Shown here piece by piece: positions 42,721 through 54,249 of a stretch of DNA of 64,000 bases. The notes beneath the pieces are model-generated. The model was given only the letters and a program-made list of their open reading frames with translations, was not told where the DNA came from and ran no database searches. The position numbers and the translations under genes were made by a program. Numbering within the stretch: position 1 is the stretch's first letter; every line of letters begins with the position of its first letter. This DNA comes from Echinometra lucunter (taxonomy: Eukaryota > Echinodermata > Echinoidea > Camarodonta > Echinometridae), in contig CM057171.1 in NCBI GenBank assembly GCA_029962745.1, forward strand, positions 19,493,034 through 19,557,033, given 5' to 3'.

Positions 42721-44473
42721 ACTCACAAGCACTTCAGAAGAAAATAGGCTGTTTCTTCACAGGCTATACCGGGGGTGCCCGTCCCTATCATGGTAAATGA
42801 AAGGTATGAGTTTTACGATCATTTTAATTCACCCATTTTCAATGAAAAATTGACACGAGTCATACCTGCTATAGACAGATTATACAGAAGAAGAAGAAGG
42901 GGAAAAAAAACACAAGAGAGGAGAGTAAAACTGATAGTGCACAAAAAGACAATAAAAGTCTTTGCAGGAACCTTTACCTTTACCTTAACCACTTACCATG
43001 TAACCAATAAATTTAACTAATCATAACTTTGAATGTTTACACTTTATTTAAAAAATATGTTGTACACGACCGGTATTTTCAAAGTGACTTTAAACGTTGT
43101 AACTATATGTGAGTAATTATTATATTTAAGTATAGTCTACCAACATTGTTGAAGTGTTTGTACCAATGTATGATTTTATATTGAGCTCATGTTAACATAC
43201 ACGGCTCCGTTTTTTTTTCTTTGTTTTTCTTTATTATTTTTTTTTAAAATAAAGACTATTGTATTGAACTGAGTTCTACTGAATTAAACCTTTTTACGAA
43301 CTCACATAACAAGATTGAGAAACGCTCAAGTTTTATTTTTCTCCTTTCTAAGAGCTAAGACTTTTCTTAAAATGTTTACAATATGAATGGGCAGACAGAA
43401 ACAACAGTCAACAATAACACCAAAAGCCGCTCTGGACCACCTTATGAGTACTTACCATCATGTACTTTGCATTCTGACATGCTCGATCGAATGGGTTTGC
43501 AGCCTGTTGTGCGGGGCATGGGGGGGGGGGGGGGGGGGGGAGAGAGAGAAATCAACAAATACAGGTAATATTCGTTAGTGAAGAAAAATAGATTCCCTCA
43601 GAGAATCAGTTGAAACATATCCAAAATGTTCTGAGAGTCATTCTAACATACATCTACAAAACGTTTCTCTTTTTTCCTCAAGTGTTTCCTTACTTCGAAA
43701 TAGGGTGGTGCAAAAGGAATCGATTAGTTCTTCCGATTTTCTTATTACAAAAATGCATTCTCAAAAATGCATGCAGTTGTGATTTATTTCAGGGCAGATC
43801 TAGTTTTTCTTTAAAGATATGACTTGTCGCTCCACCGAAGCCCATTAATCATTCGGCTTGGTATGATTAGCCTTGTGCAATACAGTATCAGTTATGTCTT
43901 TGTCCCACTTTGATACGACTTGCCAGTCATGTTACAAATTAAGGAAAAGGATGTCGCATCAAATCAAACTGATACAATTTTGGTCGCCCAAGCCGCGATG
44001 GCAGTGATGCCAGTGAATTGTAAGATGTGAACATTACCTCATACAACTCGTAGTGCCAATGCTGCAAGAGGCGCCAATTCCGGATCTTTATTTTTTATTA
44101 TTATTATTTAAAATATGAAAAAGTTAAGCCGCCTATATGCGCAGGCATAGCACATTGGCATATAATGAAGGCTAGAAAGCGTACAATTTGGGTATTATCA
44201 GAAGAATCTGCCTTGAAAGCAAGAGTAGTGTCAAAGCGGCCCATTGTCACTTTAGACGTCATCTTCTGACCGGCAGGCCACGGTGGTTTTGCACCCTAAC
44301 CCCCCCCCCCCCTCCCCCCTCCCCCCCCCCCCAAAAAAGCAACAACCCTGCATCGTTTTGAAGAAAAAGATTTCAAAAGGAGCAGTGCAAACACATAAAA
44401 TTGACACATGAAGGACTATTCACACATGATATGCAACTGTAAACCACTTCAGATCATGCATGGGAAGGGAGTT
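42721..44473. other. Gene-free stretch (possible intron)
   Basis: Holds a 20-base G-run at 43519-43539, a C-rich block at 44302-44332, and a short segment 43458-43504 with exon-like splice sites that does not fit the gene frame. Confidence 0.4.
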
Positions 44474-45251
44474 AAGCCCACCGCACAACTAAAGCTAGGT
44501 TCCCGCTGTCGGGCGACCTGTCAAGAACGATTGGCAATTCGTAGCTGATCGTGGAACTTTCACATTTGGGCAGCGTTACCCTTTCCCATTTTGCTTCTAT
44601 ACCGTTGGGTGGCATTTCCCAAAGGCTCGAAATCGTTACAGATTACGGGAGATTGTATCCCTATAGAGCTTAATGCGTTGGTCTTTTCCAAGGTTGATTC
44701 CGATAACCACGATTTCAAAGTACGATTAGATGCGATCTGTCGCGCCTTGATACGATCTGATTCGATGATCACGTTCGACAACTAATCGTATTTATCGCAG
44801 AAAAATTTTGAACCGTCCAAACTTTTCTACGATCAACACAACTGCCAAGATTGACTTCAAGAAGTGATGAGGTCTGATATGATCACCACGATTACTCCAA
44901 GATTAAGACCGCGATTTCAATCGTGGCGCGAATCGTGACAGTGGGAACATAGCATTACGATCCCGACTGAGTGAGATCGAGGAGATGAATCGCAGGGCAG
45001 TCACAAGCCTCGACACCGCACATCTTGCCATCCGACTATATCAGTACTGCTGTCTAATTGGCTGGAAGTTGGATTGAGCCTGCGATCCAGTTGTAGAGAT
45101 TCGACATGTCAAATCCTTACGATTGCCCTTGCGATTTGTCTCTGACTGGTCTGCAACTCACGAGCTGACAAAAGCTGTGACGTCACATCTGCTCTCACTC
45201 AGTCGCAGACCGGTTAGATACCAGTCGGATTATAAGGTGTGCGTAGGGCTT
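44474..45251. mobile_element. Larger CCGCCGCACA-type element with a nested MITE
   Basis: Outer ends AAGCCCACCGCACAAC and GGTGTGCGTAGGGCTT relate to the families at 8985 and 23262. Inside, 44494-44953 has its own ends, GCTAGGTTCCCGCTGTC and GACAGTGGGAACATAGC. Confidence 0.68.
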
Positions 45252-46042
45252 TAAAATCTACTGCACTTTTCATTTTTGTATTTCATAACGAACACACGTA
45301 TAGGATTACCCGTATGTCCTTTTTGCGTTATGGTAAAAACACAACAAAAACAAAACAAAACAAGACAAAAACACACAGAGAAACAAAAGTTTCGGTTGAC
45401 TAGGTTTGAACGAACCGTCATTATTTGAGAGCGGTGCTCTTTGATCAGGCCTGCTAAATTTCGGTCCTCTTTCTAGGGGAGAGTCAGAACTTCCTTCCCT
45501 CCCTCCACCACGAATGCGACCTTTCGGAGTTAGTGTTCCTGCATATGGGAATTTTTCACAAATATGAGCTTTCAATCATCAAAATTTTACATTTATCGCA
45601 GACATGGCAAAGGAAAAAGAACAAAAAGTTAAGGCTAAACAAAGAAATATTCCTAAAGACCAAACTGTGTTATTGATCAAGAATGAATGAAATTTAGAAA
45701 ATTTCATAATTTTGTTTCCTTCCATGTTGCCTTCATTACTTGTTATCATTATTTGTTGCTGTTTCCCCTTTTGGCAGACCATTCTACACCGAGTTCGTGA
45801 TTCATACTTATACATTTAAGAATAATACTAATGTGTGCACCTATCACAATGGTTGACCTAGCTAAGTTAGGATGGGGAGCCTATGAAAAATCGTCATATA
45901 ATAATTGTTATCATTAGCATTGTAAGAATTTTTTTTAAACAACACATGCACACGTTGGTATCTACATGCGTTTAGCACATCAGTTTATTTGATTATACGA
46001 TAAAACAGCAATGTAGATAAAATGCCTTGGTCAAGGGCATAT
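45252..46042. other. Gene-free stretch
   Basis: AC/AAAAC-rich stretch at 45335-45385. No gene recognised. Confidence 0.4.
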
Positions 46043-46116
46043 GTGCCGTGCCGGGTAGCGAACCCCGGACTTTCGCCTCTCCAGTCAAGCGCCTTAAACC
46101 ACTCGACTACGACACC
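46043..46116 (-). pseudogene. tRNA-like sequence (Ser-type), decayed or SINE head
   Basis: About 74 nt on the minus strand. GGTGTCG and CGGCAC(G) can largely pair as an acceptor stem. TA at positions 8-9, GTCGAGTGG...AAGGC as a D-arm with box A, and GGTTCGCTACC as a T-arm with box B are all present. The anticodon loop would read CTGGAGA (anticodon GGA, Ser), but the stem around it does not pair, so it is not a working tRNA. Confidence 0.6.
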
Positions 46117-46644
46117 TCTACTACTTCTGGCCTTCCGATTTATTTCTTTGTTTTTTTTCTCTAACCTAAACAAAATGGGAAATCTGGAATAGAAGGGGTT
46201 GTAGAAATGACCCCCCTCCCCCCGATACAAATTATCATAATTTCAGGGGCTCACCATATGTCTTTTGTTTACTACACAGTACGGGTACACATGGTTCCTC
46301 TGTGCTCTTCGTAGTACCTGATTGCATAATACACATACAAACATATTTCACATGATTAGAACGTTCATCCATCGCTGTTCCACAATTCGCCCAGACCACA
46401 TGTTAGATCAGTATAGATAGATTTGTTATAATTCTGCGGACAACACCAAATGCAATTACCATTAAGACCAGCGCAATGGATCAATAATAAAAAAAAAAGG
46501 AAGTGACGTCTTTTTCATGAATTACTTTCCACTTTGCACATAATGTGTGCCAGCAAGGCATTCGAGGAAATATGAATCTTCATATTCCTAATTTTAGTGA
46601 AGATCTAGGCCAGAATCAACTTTACCGATCTGATATCAACAATC

Positions 46645-46820
46645 AACACGATAAAAACTACTTTCGAAAAATCAAGCACAATTTCGAAAGTCTGTGGTAC
46701 TACCCATACAAAACATTTTTGGATTACAGCCATTATATAGTCAGCACATTTCTAAAGGTGATACAGAGGGCTACTGAAGTTGCATTAAGTTGATTTTTCG
46801 AAAGTAGTTTTTATCGTGTT
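46645..46820. mobile_element. MITE with AACACGATAAAA termini, copy 2
   Basis: Ends AACACGATAAAAACTACTTT and AAAGTAGTTTTTATCGTGTT, with the same interior as 22674-22849 (GGGCTACTGAAGTTGC.TTA). It ends 32 nt before the candidate exon at 46853. Confidence 0.85.
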
Positions 46821-46852
46821 ATTCTTGATTTTCTTAAATAACACTGATTTAC

Positions 46853-46989
46853 CCGAAGCAGTGATGGGCGGCAATGGATAAAAACACAACGTCATCATCC
46901 ACGTCACCAAGAGGAGGATGCGTGCCATCCGGAACATCTTCGAAGAGTATGTTCTCGTTTAAGGTGAACTCAGTAGATTGCAAGTGAAT
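46853..46989 (-). CDS. LRR-GPCR gene: possible extracellular exon
   Basis: 137 nt between acceptor ATCATAACAG|ATT and donor TTCGG|GTAAAT; a second acceptor 21 nt inside is also in frame. It encodes IHLQSTEFTLNENIL, FEDVPDGTHPPLGD and VFLSIAAHHCFG. The end phase (2) joins the next exon as Gly. The pattern I.L...F.L....DG...PLG recalls part of a CUB domain, but I am not sure. GC content is higher than in the surrounding DNA. I found no convincing exon upstream or a signal peptide. Confidence 0.42.
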
Positions 46990-47535
46990 CTGTTATGATA
47001 ATGACTTAAAGATGCCTTTGGGTGTGACGAACTAGCTAAATGTTTGGTAGGTATACAGCTTGCAGAATTCGTGTTGTTATTGGCCTATTAATTCATTCTC
47101 ATTTGCTATTTGACTACTACCAGTATATAGATATCAAATTGATTTGCTAAACCAATGGATTATTAAGTTCATATCAAACATGTCAAATAAAATTTATCCT
47201 CCTCTCTTGCACAAGTTCATGCGTCACTTAGATGGAAGGACGTCAACAGTGATGCATATCCGGGGCAGTGGGGATGGATTTGGAAATAACTGGCCAGAGC
47301 CCCAAACCCCATTTTCTAAATCCATGTGCGACTTGCAAGTTTCACCCAAGAAGGCAAATTCTAAAAATGTGCCATCCTCTAAATTCTAAAACTAAATTTA
47401 TTCTTTTTTTCGCCTTCTATAAAAATCAGTTTACTTTCTTTACATTTTGACTGCCAGCATGGTAGGAGGATTTATTGAATTTATTCTTCTACGATCAATG
47501 CAAGCTACATGTAGTTACTGGTGGGGAGGGTAGGT
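46990..47535. other. Stretch with no confirmed gene
   Basis: A minus-strand segment 47228-47315 reads GSGQLFPNPSPLPRIC, CUB-like in flavour, but its splice phase does not fit the 46853-46989 exon. Nothing else seen. Confidence 0.35.
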
Positions 47536-47789
47536 CAGGGGCGGCGCCAATGTATTTTGATAGGGGGGGGGGGCAAGATGAACCACAGGTGATATACGTT
47601 TTAAATGAAAAAATAGGAGTATGACATAGTTACATGACCCATCCCCCTCTTTTCCCCATACTGTTCATTCTTCTTTCTCCTTTTCTCCTGTCTTCTTTCT
47701 CCCTTTTTCTCCCTTTTCTCCTCTCTTTTTTTTTCTTTTTGGTACAGGGGGCCGCGTCACTCCCCTGCCCCCTTGTATCGCCGCCCCTG
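47536..47789 (+). mobile_element. hAT-like MITE, CAGGGGCGGCG termini, 8-bp target duplication
   Basis: Ends CAGGGGCGGCGCCAATG and ATCGCCGCCCCTG, flanked by GGGTAGGT (47528-47535) and GGGTGGGT (47790-47797), an 8-bp duplication with one mismatch. The interior holds a G-run and a pyrimidine-rich tract. Confidence 0.78.
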
Positions 47790-47849
47790 GGGTGGGTTGC
47801 TTCATGATACGTCACTTTAGTCGATAGTCTGAATTTAATGTTTAATGAT

Positions 47850-47922
47850 AATAAAAAAAAAATAGCTTCTCCTCTTGAGTCTCTAACTTTACTATATAGT
47901 TCTCTGCAACACATTCTTTTTT

Positions 47923-48000
<78 letters not shown>

Positions 48001-48035
48001 GAGGAGGAGAGAGGAGAGAGCTGAGAGAGGAGAGC

Positions 48036-48077
<42 letters not shown>

Positions 48078-48475
48078 ATGGGGTGCGTTAAACTACCCGC
48101 TAAATTCGAGGTCCATCAGTCTACCCTCGGTGGGCTAGGATGGATAGGATGCTCGTTACTAAGCATGCCATTTTAACACATGTACCAGCATATTTGCATT
48201 TGATAACATGTTACACGAAAAAAGCTGTCAACTTTAGATGATATTTCATGTATATAGTACCAATAAAACGTATTCTGTTGCACACTAATGATGCAGGGTC
48301 GTGTAAGGAGTAACTGTTATGTATTTTCTATATAATATTTGAAATTTAATCTAATTGATGTTTTGAAGTGAATTTTTAAAAAAAAAGCTTCTCGATCCTC
48401 TTTACTCTCGAACTTTAATATATAGTTCTGATAACAATTGCATCACATTCTGTTTTCTCAGAGAGAGAGAGAGAG

Positions 48476-48529
<54 letters not shown>

Positions 48530-48825
48530 CGGGGTTCGTTAAAACCACCCAGTTGATCACTACAGAATTATCTCAATCCACAGCCCATCTGTAGTCATTG
48601 GGCTGGGACCCTCATACATGCCATACTGAACAGGCTATTTAAACACATGTACCAGCATATAATTTCGAAATTGATGAAATTTACACAAAAAGCTCTCAAA
48701 TTTAAGTGATTAATTGGATGACGTCTAATAAATCACATAAATAGTACCAATAAAACGTATTCTGTTGCATACTGATGACGCAGGGACGTAGGAGTAAATG
48801 TTAAGTATTTTCTATATATGTATAT
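47850..48825 (+). repeat. Two diverged ~485-bp direct repeats with (GA)n cores
   Basis: 47850-48340 and about 48380-48825 share TCTCAGAGAGAGA, AACACATGTACCAGCATAT and AGTACCAATAAAACGTATTC at a constant offset of about 485. The (GA)n cores are 47927-48073 and 48461-48527. Confidence 0.82.
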
Positions 48826-49525
48826 ATTGAATTTTAATTAAGAGTATTTTTTTCCTCAATGCGGCCTGAAGTGTTCTGACCCTCGAACCCCGTCTTTTGT
48901 CCATGATTAGACCTCTGTCGACTCTTTCCATGAAAACCTCATGATATATCTCTTCATCATCTGAATGATAATCTATTTCATTTGTTTATTTCTTGTTGTG
49001 AAGCCGACTGATTTTTTTCTTCACTTTGATTTTGCTCTGTTAAAACGTATACCAGCATAACCTGTATATAATATCTATCAGTTTTATTGTACAAAGCAGT
49101 AAGAAATAGAAGAATACCCAAAGGTCGATAATGGCTATTCGTCTTTAGTTTTATTTTTGACAGGTGCATGCACTGTGATAAATTGCTAAAACTCTCGGCT
49201 CTCCTATTAGAGGTTTTGAGGCGATCCTCTTTTAGTGGGTTACCCACTATCCCTCTAGCCCCACATGCCCCGGGCCGGGCCCCGGGTGTGATTTGTACTG
49301 GTGGTATCATGGTAATGGGGTTTTATTAAATTCCAAGGCCCGCAAGAAGAGCTCATTTTAGTTTTTCTGAATTAGGGAAACCTGGTTTCTCAAGTTTAAA
49401 ATTTATAATAATATTCTAACAACAAGCTGGCTAAACTTCATTTTTCCCACATCAACGCACGAATAGGTCAAGCAAGCGAAGTTTAGTCACTGTGGTCTAC
49501 ACCAGCGATTTCGCATCTGTTCTGG
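48826..49525. other. Gene-free stretch
   Basis: No recognised feature. Confidence 0.4.
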
Positions 49526-50202
49526 CGGCACCAGGATTGTTAAAGTGGGGGGGGGGGGCAAATGGAGGGCAAAAGAAAATGTTGGGGGGGGGCAGTCAAT
49601 TTTTCTTTGCGTGTATAGCAAAATCGAGCGTGAAGCGCGAGTTTTAGTCGAAGGCATAAATCCATTTTGAAGAGTGGGGGGGGGGGAAATAATTGAATTT
49701 TTGGACTATTTTTTTTCCTCTTACACACAGTTTGATATCAATATTTTGCGAGCGAGCGAACAAAAAATAACCGCTTTTTTTGTTTTTAATTGCATTTTCA
49801 AATAAATATTCTGAAATATGACGAGCGAGCCAAGCGAGTGAGCCAAAAATGGCTACTTTTCTTGTTTTTAATCGTATTTTAGAAAAGAAATTTTAAAATA
49901 TGACGAGCGAGCGAAGCGAGCAAACCAAAAAAAGTGGTTATTTTTGGCAAAAATAACCACTTTTTTTGGTTTTCAATCAAAGTTTTGAAGAGCGGAAAAT
50001 AGTATTTTAGAGCACTTCACAGCTTGAATACGATGCTTATGACAACATCTACTTATTTACAAATTACTTTATAATTTTTCTTTTCAGTCCTCAAAATTTC
50101 TGAGGGGGGCAACTGGGGGGAGGCAAAGCTTCTGAGTGGGGGGGGGGGGCAAATGCCCCCCCCCCCCCCCCCCCCCCTTGGTGCCGCCACTGGCTGCTGT
50201 AC
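49526..50202. mobile_element. MITE with TGGCGGCACCA termini and poly-G/poly-C
   Basis: TGGCGGCACCAGG on the left and CCTTGGTGCCGCCA on the right. Between them are four G-runs, one long C-run (50157-50177), and three spaced copies of a GACGAGCGAGC.AAGCGAG motif followed by CCAAAAA...GGTTATTTTTG-like sequence. Confidence 0.72.
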
Positions 50203-50337
50203 ATCAGTTCATAATTCTCTGAGTGGACCCGTTATGCGTCCGTGGCATCATCACCGCAACCCGCATCATCGCAGCCTGCATCATCAGTTATATCATCATC
50301 ATACCCATGAATGTAGCCCTTAATTTTCAGAAGCACC

Positions 50338-50472
50338 ATGCAAGATTTGAGGAAACTCAGCACCTGCATATTCTATATTCAAGCAGGGCTGCTTGCTGTA
50401 ACCGGCCTGTTCTACGGCTTCGTCTACAGGGCAGTTTCAAGGGGTCCACCAGGTGTCAACTTATCGGAATAG
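50338..50472 (+). CDS. Candidate 44-residue single-pass membrane microprotein
   Basis: ATG in good context (AGCACCATGC) just after a plausible acceptor (TTAATTTTCAG at 50330). The product starts MQDLRKLSTCIF and has one hydrophobic helix (about residues 10-34, GLLAVTGLFYGFVY), then RAVSRGPPGVNLSE and TAG. A short basic end before the helix and a polar tail fit a small mitochondrial or ER membrane peptide, but I recognise no family. An in-frame stop at 50314 rules out extension without splicing. Length alone does not exclude chance. Confidence 0.3.
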   Translation: MQDLRKLSTCIFYIQAGLLAVTGLFYGFVYRAVSRGPPGVNLSE

Positions 50473-51769
50473 AGAAAACTCGAGAATAGAAGAGTCTTTC
50501 TCAGGATTGCACTGGTGTATGCAACTACATTACTTTTCAGAGTGATTTGTGGTGTAGAATTTGCAATCGGATTCCATACTGGGTCTGGTTTACTGCTACT
50601 CACCGGGAATATATTTTTTTAGCCTAGGGACAATGTCGAATTCGGTGGCAATTGGTGGCGCCTTAACGAGTTTAGATCTGTACTACCTGACAAGAGTTAA
50701 TGTAACGGTTTAAAATCATAGCCATGCTATAAGCAGTCCTGCATGGTATAAATCTAGGGTTATCGTGTTTCTACAGCAAAGTACAGAAACGTCAAATATT
50801 TTGACAAAGAGCATAGTAACCCGGCATAGTAAGAACACACTGTTGTCTATGCCATTATTAGGATGGGTTAGGGAAATTTTCGTGACAGAGCGGACACAAG
50901 TACCAAATTTGGCATGAACACTCCTTATGGCCTACTTATCAATATTAGCTTAGGAGCCCTCGCCAATTTTTGGATTTACTCTCGTGAAATGCAAAAATCG
51001 AAAATGGCCGCCATAAAAAATAATGAAAAGTCAAATTGCAGGATAAATTATGACAAATTATTAACAAAAATTGGTTGTGAAGTTAATTTATGGGCATGTT
51101 AACAGATTACTTTTCTTAATAAAATTAAAAAGCCGGATTACAGGTATAATAATGATGTTTAAAAATAATTTTGTAAAGGACGCCCTCTCTCTGATCTAAA
51201 AAGTATACCTGAATGGTGATCACTCAATTTGAGCAAGGGAAAATATGAAAAATATATGTATATATTTGATAGTAACACATTCTTCCTGTTACTGGGTGTT
51301 TTATACGCATGAATTAGATATTTTGTTGTATTCAGTTTGTTTTTAAACTTATAACTTATTACTTATTCTGATAATTTGCTTTCGGCCAAAGAAGAGGTCT
51401 AGGAGTATGGTATAATGATTGCAGGTTAAATAAACACGAGAAGACGGTAAAGATGTTGCATAAAATACTTTGTCTATGTAATGAACTTAGACGTGATACA
51501 TTTTGTTTTCATGATATATGAAAGATAATAAACTCAGTATAAACGACCATTGGCCTCTCTGACTGAAAGATTGCAAACTCACTCTGCAGGTGCATTTGGA
51601 ATAATATGAAATTAATGCCAACTGATAATTCTGTTACAGTGGTTTACATTGTAGGTCACAGGTGATCGCAAGTCCTCATTTGCCCTAGTTACCATAGGAA
51701 TACCAGAGGCAGAGGGCTCAGCACTGAGATTGCTGCTGTTTGTGTAGTTACCGTCTGCTTTTACTCATC
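50473..51769. other. Gene-free stretch
   Basis: No recognised gene. A region with AAATGGCCGCCATAAAAAA-type sequence (50990-51080) has the look of a dispersed repeat, but I see no second copy in the window. Confidence 0.35.
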
Positions 51770-52120
51770 TAAACTGGAAAGTTCCTATGTATGTCAACGA
51801 CACAACATTGCTTTTAAGTTTTAAGAGTAAAAATTTGCTGATGAATTATCAAATGACATGCAGGTCGATCTGCAGGTATGCAGTGTATGTTGCAGGTAAA
51901 ATGGTCTATTCATAATAAACCGACTCTTAATTTGAAGAAAAAGAATTTTATGCGGTTACATGTAGGTACTTGTCAAAGACTAGCTGCATTTCAGATTCGG
52001 ATCTAACTCTCTATAATCAGCAGATTGAAAGAGTGAACGTTTTAGATAGCTTGGGGTACACGTAGTGCTTGAACTACTGTTGTGTGGAAGGAACAGAGTG
52101 AATATGGTTCTTGCTGTAAA
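51770..52120 (+). pseudogene. Decayed non-LTR retrotransposon reverse-transcriptase fragment
   Basis: Plus-strand reading, with interruptions, gives MYVNDTTLLLSFKSK (degenerate Y.DDTTLL catalytic box; the first Asp is Asn), then ...NKPTLNLKKKNF and ...IERVNVLDSLGVHV, the conserved region after the catalytic box in LINE reverse transcriptases. Not functional. Confidence 0.6.
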
Positions 52121-52944
52121 ACCTGTATTAACAAATGAGATTTTGAAAAATTTCAAAATCCCATTTTGTAATGCAAGCTTTGCAAATCATTTAGATACAA
52201 TTAATCCACAAATATGTAATTCTATTAAGTATTCTGAATAACTAATTTTAATGTAATGTTTATAGTTAAACATGTGATTTTGAAGATTACTTTTAAATCA
52301 TTTCTTTTGTTTGATTTGTTTTTTTTTTTAATTGCAAAGACTATGTCAAGTCCTAATTTTGAAAGACTAATAAATAGATTTTCTGCAGTTCTTTCAATTG
52401 ATTATGTACTAATAATGGAACCCGACAGGGCCGTTGTGGAAGGCCGTTCTGTAACTGACAATGATGTCAATAAAACTGAAAAAAAAGAAGAAAAATCAAT
52501 AAAAATATAGATGTATTAGATGTAGCCATAAATATTGATTTTCATTATGCTACACTGTAAAACCTACTATAAATCTTCTGATTACCTGGAAATATGGGTC
52601 TAATCCATCTCAATGTAAAAAATGATGGTAGTTTCGTGCATGCGTGAACATGATGAACATCACCTTCTCTCTCTCTCTCTCAGCTTTGTTGAGTTTCAAA
52701 CAGTTGTGTATTCCATGCCGTGAATTGATTACATGTATTTTCAAAATTACCATACCCCTCAAAAGATTAAACCATGAGGCTTTTTCTTTGTAGCTGCACT
52801 ACACATTCCTGTGAAGGGGTGGTAATCTATAGGAGCTGGTATTCTGAAAGAGTTCGTATTCTAAAGACTGTTATAATTCATTACATACATGAACGTGAAT
52901 CGCATTTTCACTGGTGTTTGTACTGATGTCTAAAAACTACTCTG
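52121..52944. other. Gene-free stretch
   Basis: No recognised gene. From about 52830 onward a diverged tandem repeat begins (GTATTCTGAAAGAGTT, ACTACTCTGTTATAAT, CGCATTTTCACTGGTGT), which recurs at 53150-53340. Confidence 0.45.
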
Positions 52945-52956
52945 TTATAATGCATT

Positions 52957-53136
52957 TATCTGCGTTTATCTACATTTGTCACTCTCCATCCAGGTGTAGT
53001 AAATGGGTACCTGGTAGGAAGAAATTCCTTGAATGCTCGAGCGCCTGATCAGGGTAGCCATGCTAAAGCCGGGGTAATGATATGCAGCGCTTAGAAACAT
53101 TTGTATTAAGCGCTATATAAATGTTGCATATTATTA
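52957..53136 (+). mobile_element. 5'-truncated SINE with exact 12-bp target duplication
   Basis: Shares AAATGGGTACC(T/C)GG and GCGCT.AGA motifs with the minus-strand SINE at 29235-29575 and ends AAGCGCTATATAAATGTTGC plus ATT repeats. TTATAATGCATT flanks it at 52945-52956 and 53137-53148. The tRNA head is missing. Confidence 0.8.
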
Positions 53137-53337
53137 TTATAATGCATTACATACATGTACATGTATCGCATTTCAATGGTATTTGCACTGATGTCTAAAA
53201 ACTACTCTGTTATAATTCATTAAATACATGTATCGCATTTTCACTGGTGTGTGCACTGATGGCTTTGTAATCTAAAGGAGCTGGTATTCTGAAAGAGTTA
53301 GTACAGTGTATTCTAAAAACTACTCTGCAATAATTCA

Positions 53338-53754
53338 TTAACCCATTCGTGACAGAGGTCCACATTTTGTGGTTTGGCCTAATATCTTTTGATGCAAAGC
53401 CCTAAAAATCATACCAAATACATGAGCAGAAAGAGCAAAAAATTCTACACAAACTGTGCCCATTTTGGTTGCGTCAATATTCGTTGTTTGATACTGAAAT
53501 TTTTTTAAAGGAAAATAAGCATTAAAATCCTTAAATTGGCAATGTGATAGAAAGTTTAAAATCACCATTTTCCCCTGCAAATTGGCAACTTTTTGAGTAC
53601 TCATCATAATTTCTGTCAATTTATATTCATTTCAGATACATGGCGTTTTATAAGAAAAAATGTAGCAATAAAATAAAGAAGTTGGTGTTGCCAATTTGAA
53701 GAATAAAAGCTGATCAAATTAGGCTTTAAATAATTCCTGTTACGAATGGGTTAA
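53338..53754. mobile_element. MITE with TTAACCCATTCGT termini
   Basis: Left TTAACCCATTCGTGACAG, right CTGTTACGAATGGGTTAA. CCAATTTG / CAAATTGG is also mirrored inside. 417 bp, no coding sequence. Confidence 0.75.
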
Positions 53755-53953
53755 ATATGTGTATCACATTTTGGATATATAGCATGGTGTTAATGAGCCA
53801 GTAAAATACTAAGCAAAACGTCTTTTGGTGATTGATACAGTGTACTTGTTATATAATAACTGCAATATCTCCTTCCTACATGTCAAATACAAATATTTAG
53901 AATACCAACCAAGAAACCTGAAGTAAATACATGTACCTGTACATGTACATGTA

Positions 53954-54133
53954 CAGTGGAAACTTGGTATAAAGAGGTATATAACAATATTCCTGATATA
54001 ACAACGTAACAAGGTAGTATTTTGGTCCCAGCTCTTTATATTGTATTGTTTTTAACCCTGATATGACAAGATTCCTGCTATAACAAGGTAATTTTGGTGG
54101 TACCAAAGATCTTGTTATACTGAGTTTCCACTG
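53954..54133. mobile_element. Pogo/Tigger-like MITE
   Basis: Ends CAGTGGAAACTTGGTATAA and TTATACTGAGTTTCCACTG, flanked by TA on both sides. 180 bp. Internally TATAACAA.GTA / TACC..GTTATA repeat. Confidence 0.82.
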
Positions 54134-54249
54134 TATATGTACATACAATGTACAAGCAACCAACAAAAAAAGGAGATGTCTGACAAATCAAATGACATTC
54201 AAAATAATTTATTGCTGGACACATGCACAAAAATTCTGATCTTTATGGT

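Noticed and set aside
43458..43504. Short minus-strand segment with good acceptor and donor (ACAACAG|GCTGC ... ATGATG|GTAAGT)
   Set aside because: If inserted between 46853 and 40795 of the LRR-GPCR it brings a stop codon in the gene's frame.
47228..47315. CUB-like exon candidate on the minus strand
   Set aside because: The end phase does not match either acceptor of exon 46853-46989 and the donor (AA|GTGACG) is weak.
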